From NCBI RefSeq assembly GCF_019059575.1, contig NW_024881532.1:434001-498000 (forward strand): 64,000 nucleotides of DNA, given 5' to 3'. This stretch comes from Amphibalanus amphitrite. Lineage: Eukaryota; Arthropoda; Thecostraca; Balanomorpha; Balanidae. Made by a program: the position numbers and the translations under genes. Below, piece by piece: positions 54,201 through 64,000 of the stretch; positions within the stretch are counted from its first letter, which is position 1, and every line of letters starts with the position of its first letter. The notes below the pieces were generated by a model that worked only from the letters and a program-made list of their open reading frames with translations, ran no database searches and was not told the DNA's origin.

Positions 54201-56267
54201 CATCCGCTTCTCGTTAAGACCGATCCCTTCCGCTGTCCAAACTCGGCCGGTGAGACGCCCGATGGGCTCGTGCCACCTGGCCGAGTAATGCGCTAAGAAT
54301 GTTGACCTGTGAGCTTTTTTTGATCGAGTCGATATAAAGCACTGACCCAGCAATACATAGTAACAAATGTGGCTTGTATGCATGAATACCGCCAGGCTTC
54401 AAGTAACATGCCTTTTGCATAGTTTAGTACGTAAACCTGTCAAAACGAGGCCAACAGGACCCAAACAGGCTCCATGTATGGATGTACCGTGCGCAGTAAG
54501 ACACGAACTCACGATGCTAAATCACACTTCGTACAGGCGCCCGTCGTCCTTCGCCGAAATACCCCTTTGTGTCACGCACTCGGGGCGGGAAATCTTTCTG
54601 GCCGAGTCACGCCAGAGTGTGTGACCGGGCACTGCCCTGCACGGACTCACGGTTCGCAACACCCACTCACAGACAGCTAATCCAACTAACTAGACCATTT
54701 TTCGCGGAGTCCAGGGTTGATTCACTGGCGCAAAACACAACAAGGGGAAATCGTGGTTTACAACATGAGTGCAGCGATTCGCGGCGTAATTAGAGCTCCT
54801 TGTTGCACATGCAAATGCAGAGTAAGGTCAATTAGCAGCTTACTGTTGAAACGTCTGGAGAAGGCACGTCTGCTGTGGTGCCCACCTCTTCCTCGTAGCT
54901 CACTTACCATTCCAAACATCGCTCTTGGTTCTGGAACAAACGGGTGCCGACTGGAATGGCCCAGCCAGGTTGTTTTGTGGCGGGGATTTCTTTGTAGCGC
55001 TAGACTCGACACCTCTGAGCAACTGTGCACTGTTGTGCCTCACCGTGCCTTGCCTGTTGTGGCGTGCCGTGGCTTCCGTGCTTTGTGCCGTATCTCGGCG
55101 CTTTACATTTCCTGCATGCTCTGCTTTTGGGATTCCCATGGACGTAACCAGACCCCCATTGTTCAATGCTCATGTTTTACCACTGGACTGCGCTCAAGGC
55201 CCGACTGCGCCATGGGTCTCGTGTCGGGCTGTGTGGACCGATCACCCCCACCATCCTCCATCCACCGGCGCCATCGCCAGTCAATCAGTTAACCACACGT
55301 CGCCACTGGCTGTGGACCGGCACGATAGTCTGACCATGCTGCCACGACTCGATGTCAGATGTGGATGGTCCGGGTTATTGACAGCCTCGCGTGTGGTGCC
55401 CTGTCCCCTCGTTACATGATGCCGTCAGACAGTGCGGGACGAGGCCACTGTGTGTGCCGGCAGGTCGTTCTGGCCTGAGCGAGGGCGAGCGCCTTTAGAA
55501 ACGGGTTATAAAGCGCGAGAGCTAGTGGATGAGCTATCGTTTTCTGTTCCCGTTGTTATCACGTTTTCTTTAAGGGCATGTCCTGCTTTGTGACTTGCAT
55601 GCCCGCACTCTCCTATTGACTGGCTTCGCCTTGGGTGTGATGTGTGTTTTGTTCAGTGCTAATATCAGTTCCATTACTGTCTCGTGGTTAATAATGACCG
55701 CGTTGCGTGCCCTCAGTTACGGATATACCCACTGTTACTTCAAAATTAAAATGGATCGATCACCCATCGCGTGGTTCGTTACTGTCAATCAAATTTCACG
55801 GTCAGACGTCATGTGTCGGCCTCGGTATCAAAGGGATCTGTAACACAGTCCGTGGTGCGCGTCACTTTTGACGCTTCGTGTTACCGTGTTAACGTAATAA
55901 AGCCATGCTGAACTACCGGGCGGGGAGGCGAAGCGAATGGGCGAACGCGGAACGACCTAGCACGGTCTATTAAACCGTCAGCGGAATGGGTTGGTGGAAC
56001 TAACGTGTGGCTCATAGATCACAATTCACAAGATACTGTTTTGCGATGATTCTACAGTCTACACTCTACCGTAAATGGAAATCCGTGAGCTGTGTCGGTT
56101 TTATATATGATGGCAGTGTTGATCAATAAACACGACGATCAACACGGGGTGGCTCATGGCCAATCATGTGACCGTGACTGGACCAGAGTGGAACCCTGTG
56201 CGACCTTTTTAGACTCTGTTGACCTCGTGTGACCCAGTGTGACTCTGTGTGATCGCTCTGTCCCCAG
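51254..56267. other. Integrin alpha intron, no other feature recognised
   Basis: No supported coding sequence. The DNA is GC-rich in places (51430-51680, 53100-53330, 53800-54200), giving long chance frames. Two AATAAA-like words near 55896 and 56125 are not linked to any gene seen here. Confidence 0.5.
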
Positions 56268-56314
56268 CCGCCGCTCGCTGCCAGGTCCAGCCTCCGTTCC
56301 TCTACCAGGACAGT
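56268..56314 (+). pseudogene. Partial tandem copy 1 of integrin exon 3
   Basis: After acceptor tctgtccccag the sequence encodes AARCQVQPPFLYQDS, resembling the start of the full exon at 56617. It then meets a donor-like gtatgtg. As an exon it would leave in phase 0, which does not fit the downstream exon's phase-1 entry, so inclusion with the full exon would break the frame. Confidence 0.6.
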
Positions 56315-56424
56315 GTATGTGATCTTATGTGACTTTGAGACCCTGACTGACCCTGTGTGACCCAGTGTGACCTTATGTCACCTTGTGTGACCTTATGTGA
56401 CCTGTGTGACCGCTCTGTCCCCAG

Positions 56425-56471
56425 TCGCCGCTCGCTGCCAGGGTCAGCCTCCGTTCCTCTACCAGGACAGT
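56425..56471 (+). pseudogene. Partial tandem copy 2 of integrin exon 3
   Basis: Acceptor ctgtccccag, then AARCQGQPPFLYQDS and again gtatgtg. It is almost identical to copy 1 and has the same phase problem. Confidence 0.6.
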
Positions 56472-56506
56472 GTATGTGACCTTATGTGACCCTTCTCTGT
56501 CCCCAG

Positions 56507-56550
56507 ACGACACCCGTCGCCAGGGCCAGCCGCCGTTCCTGTACCAGTAA
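56507..56550 (+). pseudogene. Partial tandem copy 3 of integrin exon 3
   Basis: Acceptor ctgtccccag, then DTRRQGQPPFLYQ followed at once by TAA (56548-56550). The first 13 codons match the full exon; the rest is absent, so it could not contribute to a functional protein. Confidence 0.65.
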
Positions 56551-56616
56551 AGCTTATGTTAGTTATGTACTGACCTCTTTGACCCTCTCTGACCTGTGTG
56601 GCCTCTCTGTCTCCAG

Positions 56617-56726
56617 ACGACACCCGTCGCCAGGGCCAGCCGCCGTTCCTCTACCAGGATAGGAAGGACGGAGCCTGGATCGGAGGTGCCCTCGACACCG
56701 ACCCGTCGCCCCAGGGCAAACTATCG
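56617..56726 (+). CDS. Integrin alpha, third coding exon
   Basis: Acceptor tctgtctccag, donor tcg|gtgagt. It enters in phase 1 (G|AC, Asp) and leaves in phase 0. It encodes DTRRQGQPPFLYQDRKDGAW then IGGALDTDPSPQGKLS. The DGAWIGGAL segment matches the start of the second FG-GAP blade of integrin alpha chains (D-x-W-x-G-x-x-L/V). The gene continues beyond the window. Confidence 0.82.
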
Positions 56727-59700
56727 GTGAGTGACCCCAAACTAATCACGGGCTTGTAGTATTCATTACACGCGTTATTTATAGCGCTGCGTCGTGAACT
56801 GCGCTTGCAGTTTGCACAGATGAAGTTGATAAATAGCAAATTTTTGATTGATTTAGGTACTTCTCGCCGACAAAGCGAAAGTAAAGATGTGAGAGCGAGA
56901 TGCAGCATAGAGTACAGCTATGGATTTGCATGCAAAATTATGTGCTAAACGCTGCGTCGGAAAAATGGATGACTAATTTGCAAGTAAAACTCTACTGCAG
57001 CAGAAGGTGAATGCTCGCTACCGTCCAGCGCTTCAGATCACGGAACATTGCTGCCAAACACAATGGTGCGGTAGCTGTCAAGACGCTGTTTACATGGTCA
57101 CCCATCACTGGCAAATCCATGAGTGCAGCCGGGCAAAACGGAACAATCGCTGGTCATTGGGACTAGTAGTTAATTAACTTCGGGTAGCTCAGGCGTTCTG
57201 GGAGAAAGTTGATGCCATTGTAAATTGGAGGAGTTTCCGATCACCAGAATGATCCATCTTCCCTGATAGGAAACTCATAAACATGATGCTCGTTAATATT
57301 CAATTGTACTTGCGATTAGCTTCAATAGACGACAGCTTCCTCGCCCCAATATGTTTGTAACGACAGACCACATGGGGCTCCTGATAGAATGGTGAAAAAC
57401 CGAGGCGAAGAAAGCCCGCCGAGTTTTTCACGGTCGCGGATTCTAACGTAGCGTGACACATTCCTTCACAGCTGTGGGGTGTCCGTCCAAGCGAAACGTA
57501 CTTCGGAGTGTGAACGAACGCTCCGTGCCTCCGTGGCGCGCCGGTGGGCTCTCTATTAGTGTCGGATGGAGAGGTGGCCGCTGACGGGCCTCCAAAGGAG
57601 CCGTCGGCGCGACCCGCGCTGCCTGGCGTGCCTGAAAAGCTCGGGCGTGCACCTGCGGCGGTCAAAACAAACAAACCTCCCGCCCGTCGCCCGTCGCCGG
57701 CCCGTACCGTCGCCCCCGACCGTCACCGCACGTCGATGCTGTCTCGTTGACGGACCCCGCTTCCGCATAGGGACGCGGTACGACTGAAGGAATCGCTGAA
57801 ATGCATGCGATTATCAAATGAGATAACATCAAAAACTGTGCAAAGGGATGCATAGATAGAAAGAATGAGACTGAAAGAGCGAGTGCGTTTGAACGGTATA
57901 CCTATGTGCACTGAAAAACGAAACACTTGGTCTGCTATTTCAGCTACATAGTTTGCCTTTTGAAGTCACCCGTGAAGTGACAAGACCCGCGAGAGAGTCA
58001 TCGTGTGGCTGCAGTTAGCTGCAGTTATGACAGCTGCTGAACAGTTCCGGCAACTGGCCCGCTCGAGCCTTCCAGGAACTGGTCTGCATGTCTCGCCGTG
58101 GCACGGGGTGTCGGCGGCGGGCCTGCAGGGTGCCTCAGGCGGCCTCCGGCTGTCAGATGGCATCAGTGTCACTGTCAGCACACCCCGGACACCGGCTGAA
58201 CCGTGGCAGACCCGTCGGGACCCATCCGACCGGCCTCAGTCACCTGACATTACCGCTCGCCTCGGGCCGTCGATGGTATCATAACTCTTCCCATGAGGCG
58301 CGTTCGAGGCGGCACTTTGGCGTTCTTACATCAATTGCCCGGCTCAACGAGGGTCAATCATTTCACCGCTGCTATTGACCATCCCGGCCGCCGGCGCCGT
58401 TTCTTCAGCACGGCCCACGGGGCGCGGCTTTCAGTGTGTGCCGAGTCGGTGCCGACAGCGGTGGGCAGGGCGCACCACTCTCGGCCGCTATTGTGCCGAC
58501 AACAGGCCCGCGCCGACACCGTTCCTGTGTCTGAGTGGTTGAAAATGACGGCGATTAGTGCCGGCACGGCGGCCGGCCGGCAGCCGGCTTTGATGACAAG
58601 CGGCGCTCATAACGAGCCACCGCCGGAAGCCTGACCGGTGCAGCCGTGCGGCGCTGGTGTTCCTCTACTGCCGCCCGCTCGGCTGAGCGTGTTGTGCCTG
58701 TGCTTCCTGACGCGTGAGTGTGACTGACGGATGGTGTCGTCTTGAGGTGCTGTCAATTTATGCTCAGCCGGCTCGGCTTCTGTTCAGAACCGGCCTCGCC
58801 GGCCGGGGAAAAACAATCACTAACCGGCTCTCTGGCGGTATGCGGATAACACCTCCCGCGGTGCGCTGTTGATGCTCGTGCTAGCTGTCAGCACCGTCAA
58901 AACACTACGCTCCCCCGCCGGGCGCTAAGTGCCGAATTCTTGTTTTCTGCACATCGTACGAGGCAACACATTTGCAGGCCGCTGGTTGAAGTGGCATCGC
59001 CTCACCCTTCCTGCTAAGCTGTCAAATCGCCCATCTCCGGCGCCTCCGTGGCCCTAATGCGGCCGACCGCGAGACCGACCCGACCTAAGTGGCCCGGACG
59101 GCGGCTCCATTGTACTACATTCACACCGCACGATGTGGGATGTCTGCAGCGGCGCTACAAAGAGCATCGAGTGATACCGACACCGCTCCGACGCCGCTCC
59201 GACCCGGTCTCTAAAACCGTGCAATTATATCAACTTATTCCCCCTCTCACTCCCTTCGCTCCCTCTCTCCCTTCTTCCCTCCTTCGCTCTCTCTCTCTCC
59301 CTCTCTCTCTCTCACTCTCTCTCCTGTCCTCTGTATTCTCCCTCTCAATCTCCTTCTCCAGCCCTCCTCTCTTTCCCCATCTCTCCCTCTTTTACAGCAG
59401 CTTCAAATCCTCCCGCTACAATCCACCTTCTCAACAGTTCTAAACCACTTCTCTCAGCATCGGTTTCACGCTCACAACAGGCTTAAGTCGCCTGGCGCAC
59501 CAGAGAACAAGGCAGCAGCCCGATTATGCCACCTAATTACCGCGGCTGCGGGTCGGACGCCAATTAAGCCGGCTACTGGTCCGTCGGCACGTGCCTCGTG
59601 CTGGGTTACTGCTGTTACGGAGAGGGTGCTAGAGGTGCTGGAGCTGCTGGAGGTTATGCCCGCAGTTCACGCGGGTGCGATGTGTGCTGGGCCGCTTTGT

Positions 59701-62700
59701 CGGCGTGCCGAGCGTCGCACGGTGCGGGCTTGATTGAGTGAAAGCCACTGGGGCTCACAGCAGATGGTTGGCGTGTTAACGCATCACGAGGCGATTCTTC
59801 GTGCTGATACTTGATGTAACGCTCACCGGATAAGCTACTGATTACAAACGGTGGCAGATGACTACTTTTTCTCCACGACTAGCGACTCATGCACTTCTCC
59901 TCGTCTCGCTCTTCCGTCGTGGCTTCCGTTCCCTGTCTTATTCCACATTTTCGTCTTCGTAATCTCATCGACAGCTCCCGACATTCCCCTGTTCGCCTCT
60001 TGTTCAGGTCGGTTCCCGTGGGACGGCGTGGGAAACGGGAACGTACTGCCAGACCAGACGTGCAGTGCAATGCTGTTGAAAATCGCAAGAGACTCGGTGC
60101 GGCATGCGATGTGGCACGGTACGGTTCGGCACGGCAAGACCTCCAGAGCGCCGCTGTTGCTGCTCGCCCAACATTCCAGCGAGTAGCTGGAACGCTGCGG
60201 CACGGGCCGTGCAGGCGGTACGGTGCTGACACAGCCTGACAGTCTGACTGACCCGGGGCCGTGTCAGGTGTGGCAGTGCTGTGTCAGAAGTGTCAACGCC
60301 GTGTCACTGGCGTTTGCGCTGTCTGTTCACCACTTAGGACTGAAAGGCGCGCTCTGGCCGGTCAGCTAACTGCCACTGTCAACCATAGTCGGCTGGCCGG
60401 TGACCGAACCGTGATGTCATGCGGAATGCCGATAGTCGTCGTGCTTCGATTCCTTTTTGTGAACCGGGTCACGTTTCGATACTACCTACAGTACGCTTTT
60501 ATATTCAGTTCTGACCTTCCTCTTGTTCCTGTTTACTCGTAGCCTTCCTACATCCACCGCCTAACCTCACTTCTCGAGCGACAAGTCGGTGACCGATGGA
60601 CCCGGCACGCAGTTACCGAGCGGCCGGTCTCTCAGTGACGGAGCGGCCGGTTCTCCGTCGATGTTCCGTCTGCAGGAGGCTGTTTTGCTCGTTTGTTCCG
60701 GAGCGGAGAGCTGCACAGAGCACAGAGTGTCGGCGCCGGTACACTGACGGCTGAATGGCCGCAGTGACGCCGGCCGAGCGAGTCGATTTGTGTCGCGTCT
60801 CTCGCTCGGAGGCGGTCGACATCCACGGGACTGGAACAGCGCCGCGTGGGCGCGCGGATTTCGTGCTTACCAGGCTGAGGTCAAACGGGGTCATCTGATG
60901 TCATTGAGAAACGAGAGAAACGGAGGGCGTGGGAGGTCGTAGTCTTACATTCGTCTTTCAATGAAGTTCTAAGAAGTTGTGTTGTGGACGTTTAAAATGT
61001 TCTGTGGCGTTGAGGAGTAGTCGAGGACACGCATAGACGGGATGACAATGATAATGCTGACAGTAAAACTACTCAAACCATTGAAGGGCACGCGTTCAGT
61101 ATTATTCAGTGGCATATAAGCTTCCAATCCTGACGTCCTTCGTGTGCCGTTTGAATCCGGTCATATTATATCCGCCTCGCTCAATGTGTGACGGCTACCG
61201 TGGTTTGTCATCAAAGCCGTACAGGTTTCGAAGCAGGTTTAGGGATTATCGTGCCTGAGCTCTGTCCACTGGGCCGTGGGCAGTACAGAGAGGCCGCCGA
61301 AGTAGCCTGTCGGGCGGGCGGAGAGGCGGCGGGATGAACGGGTGATTTGGGACAGAGCGCTAGCCGGGATGACCTGTCGGGCGTCAGCCTGTCGCGACAG
61401 CCGGCGGCGCCCGCGGATAAACAAACGGCACGGGCGACGGCGACCGAGGCCGAGACCACGGCGGGATGTGTGCGAGAGGGTGGCGAGATGGCAGCGATGG
61501 CCCGCTCCGTCCCGCTGGGTTATGAGAATGTCGAGGTAGGTTGCTTGCCGCTTTTGCTTTTTTGGAGCGACCTGCAAAGCTAAGGGAGGAGAGGAGTAAC
61601 AGCTCAGTGGTGAGTCCATTACTCGCTAACTGACACAGCCACCACTATGGGTGCCTGTGTTGTGTCTTTCCCACCCGATAGCTTACTGGATGTTTGTGTA
61701 ATGCATGGGTCTACCAGCCACCCTCAGAAACCGTTAAAACCCACCTCCATCCCCGCCGCTACCGCCGCAGCCGCCAACACTCACCAACCTCTGATGTCAT
61801 CATCAGTCATATCCGCCCTTCCTGTTTCCACCACATTCAACCCCCTCTGCAACATCCAGACCACCCTGTAATGCGACGAACGCGCCCCGGAAACGGCGGT
61901 TAGAGCCCAGCCACGGCTCAGAACCGCAGGTTCTTCACGCTGCTGTGTCCGCGCCTGTGACGTAACGAAACACTCCGACCACATCCCGTCTCGCTGAATC
62001 AGTGTGCAGCGTTCAGATATCATCGCCGACTTAATTCGGTTCATCGCTTCAATTGCCGGCATGCTCCGCCCCATAATTGGCCGTGATTTGGCGGGGGCGG
62101 CGGAGAACAGCGCACAAATGGGGCCATTAGTGAGCGGCCGGCACGAGCGACCGTGGCCCATCTCCTGCGGAGACACCCCGTGGGTTGCTCAAAGCTGCAG
62201 GCGGGGATGGATGGCCGGCCAGTGACCATGCTGACGGCTCAGACTGCCGACCGTGCTGACTGCGCTGACCGTGATGAACCCGCTGACTGCGCTGTATTGA
62301 GCCGGTGGTCAGTGATAGATGTTTTTATTGGTGCCGGCGCTGACACTGCCGCTCGTGCTGCGCTGCATTGTTCGAATTTTTGTTTATAACTGGGCACCCG
62401 GTGGTCACTAAATGAGATGATTCGGACGATTCGAATGCGCGTACTATTATTTATCGTTCAGCCACGCCCTGCATTCAGTTAGTGCTGCAGAGTGGCGCAA
62501 TCGTTTATCGCTTTGCAATGAATAAAGCGTTTCAAAGAAGCGAATGCGAAGCCCGCGAGTGCTTTCACCGTTCTTTGTTATAAGGAGTGCTAACTGCTGA
62601 TAGAAACTAGAATAGACAGGCACCCAAACAGCGATCAGCCACAATACACCCCCCCCCCCCCGACGAACCGTCTGAATCTTTCGATCGGGCCGTTTCGGCC

Positions 62701-64000
62701 GCGTCACCTTCGTTAATTAATTACTGCTGGTCCTATCCTATACCCGCGGGTCCGGGTCCGGCGTGGTCACGTCAGCCGGAGCTAACGAGACCGGGGCGTG
62801 AGGCGGGTGCGCACGGAGCACCGTGACCCTGGGCACACGGCAGTCGGCGCCGGTCAGGGTCTCGGGTGTGAGTGCGTGAAAAAGGGGATAGGGAGATTAA
62901 TGGACTGCGGACAAAGGTATGCGTTTTTAGGGACTACTCTGGACAATAGGCCGAAGCAAGGGACGGTTTTGCACGGATAGTTTGGAATGTGATGTCCCGT
63001 CGCGCGATTGTTGAATCGTATTCGAGGAATGCACGGAGTTGCGGTGACGCCCCACACCAACATCTGCAGGCAATGTAGAGGTAATTAATGTCCTGTGGTC
63101 GGCGATGGAGTGCACATTTCCTCTGTCCGGCGGTGCCGCCGCCCAGAGAGAGGGACGGAGAGGTTCCACGCCCTAGGGTGGAGACTCGGCGGGCGCACAG
63201 CGGGAGGCGCGATCCACGCTGACGGACGCGGCACGTCCTGTTGCCGGTGACTCAGCTCCGCGCCGCTTGGACGGGCTCTTGGAGCGCTATCTGCCGTCAT
63301 CGCCACGCGCCCGGCGCCGTCTGCCTCATACAGGCTGTCAGACAGGGCGAGTCTACCCGTCCACACATCAACTATACCCCTCTGTGAGACGGCGTGAGGC
63401 TACAGCGGCGTCCGACTGTGATACACTGAACTGTCTGCCGTAACAGCACCGGGCGGTGAATACAGACGGCCGGTCATGACCCGTATTTGGTCAGACTGAA
63501 GCAGAGTGATGAGACGCCGAGGATGGGCCCCAGACTCACGGCGTGCTTGAGGTGACAGTTTTGACAGTGACGAATCAGAAATGTCTTGGATAGGGCATTG
63601 ACGCATCAATGCATGATGTCACAGTGCCATATGTCTTAACCGATTTACAGCATAATCACGAACCCATTTCTACTGTTTTTTCGTCTCGCGTAGATACTGT
63701 CACTAGCCGCTGAAATGCTTGAACGTGCCTATTCTGCATAAGTATATGCCCGCGCACGCTTTTCAGTGCATGCCGCACGATTAGGTGCAGTGCAAAAAGG
63801 TAATGACGCCCTTTTCATGGCGTGTCGTCACCTGTGAGCGCGTGTCGAACCGTACGATGCCAAACGACCTTCGTGCACCGTCAACCGACGGGGCGGGGCA
63901 AGAGGGGTCCTTTCGCCCCGTAACGCCGCAGCCTGTCCCGCTTCGTGACCCGGCCTGTATGGGCGCCGTGTGTGCGGCTTTAGCCGGCCTGCACGGCGGG
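56727..64000. other. Probable integrin intron; no coding feature recognised
   Basis: I searched for the next FG-GAP exon and other protein motifs on both strands and saw none that I can support. The region includes a CT-rich microsatellite (59240-59400), GC-rich segments (57540-58680, 60600-60860, 61260-61460) and a poly-C run near 62650. Confidence 0.5.
59240..59400. repeat. CT-rich microsatellite
   Basis: A polypyrimidine stretch dominated by (CT)n, with ccctctctct and ttctc variants, about 160 bp. Confidence 0.85.

Noticed and set aside
54717-55292. 191-residue open frame on the plus strand
   Set aside because: No motif, signal peptide or domain is recognisable; it lies in the integrin intron in moderately GC-rich sequence.
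56268-56314. Treating the first integrin exon copy as a normal constitutive exon
   Set aside because: It would leave in phase 0 and put the complete exon at 56617 out of frame.

Overview
This is a eukaryotic nuclear window. It has intron-split genes with GT-AG junctions, one likely U12-type AT-AC intron, EGF-repeat and integrin genes, long introns and many short DNA transposons. The protein sequences read as arthropod-like. A crustacean is my best guess, but nothing here proves the lineage.

Layout. (1) 1-3365: a minus-strand non-LTR reverse-transcriptase fragment, split by a 5'-truncated plus-strand non-LTR element (313-2852), which is itself split by a 253-bp hAT-type MITE (1609-1861). (2) 3746-10591, plus: the 3' part of a gene for a large type I membrane protein. 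It has at least 15 EGF-like domains in seven paired units, then a Ser/Pro- and Gln-rich stalk, an Arg-rich cluster, a transmembrane helix and a short tail. (3) 11119-15896, plus: a complete syntaxin-6-type Golgi/endosome Qc-SNARE gene with seven coding exons. Intron 2 is a textbook U12 AT-AC intron. The introns hold a LINE 3' fragment and a MITE with TTAA-flanked ends. (4) 18124-22360: a 4.2-kb palindrome with a 3-nt spacer and arms of about 1.63 kb, each arm carrying a different later transposon insertion. It lies between two GC-rich blocks. (5) 22365-22683: GC-rich DNA ending in a possible splice donor, perhaps a promoter and noncoding first exon. (6) 35866-56726, plus: the first three coding exons of an integrin alpha gene, with a 15-kb and a 5.4-kb intron. 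The last exon is preceded by three decayed partial copies of itself. (7) 56727-64000: no supported coding sequence, probably integrin intron.

The noncoding DNA is rich in hAT-like elements with exact or near-exact 8-bp target duplications: 1609, 21914, 29237, 32329, 32386, 33562 and 46538. There is also a TTAA-flanked MITE pair, a foldback-type element (36452-37643) and several minisatellites.

The three host genes look independent. The EGF protein and integrin act at the cell surface, and the syntaxin acts in trans-Golgi/endosomal membrane fusion. I saw no tRNA, rRNA or CRISPR. Exon boundaries were set by eye from splice consensus, phase and protein continuity.
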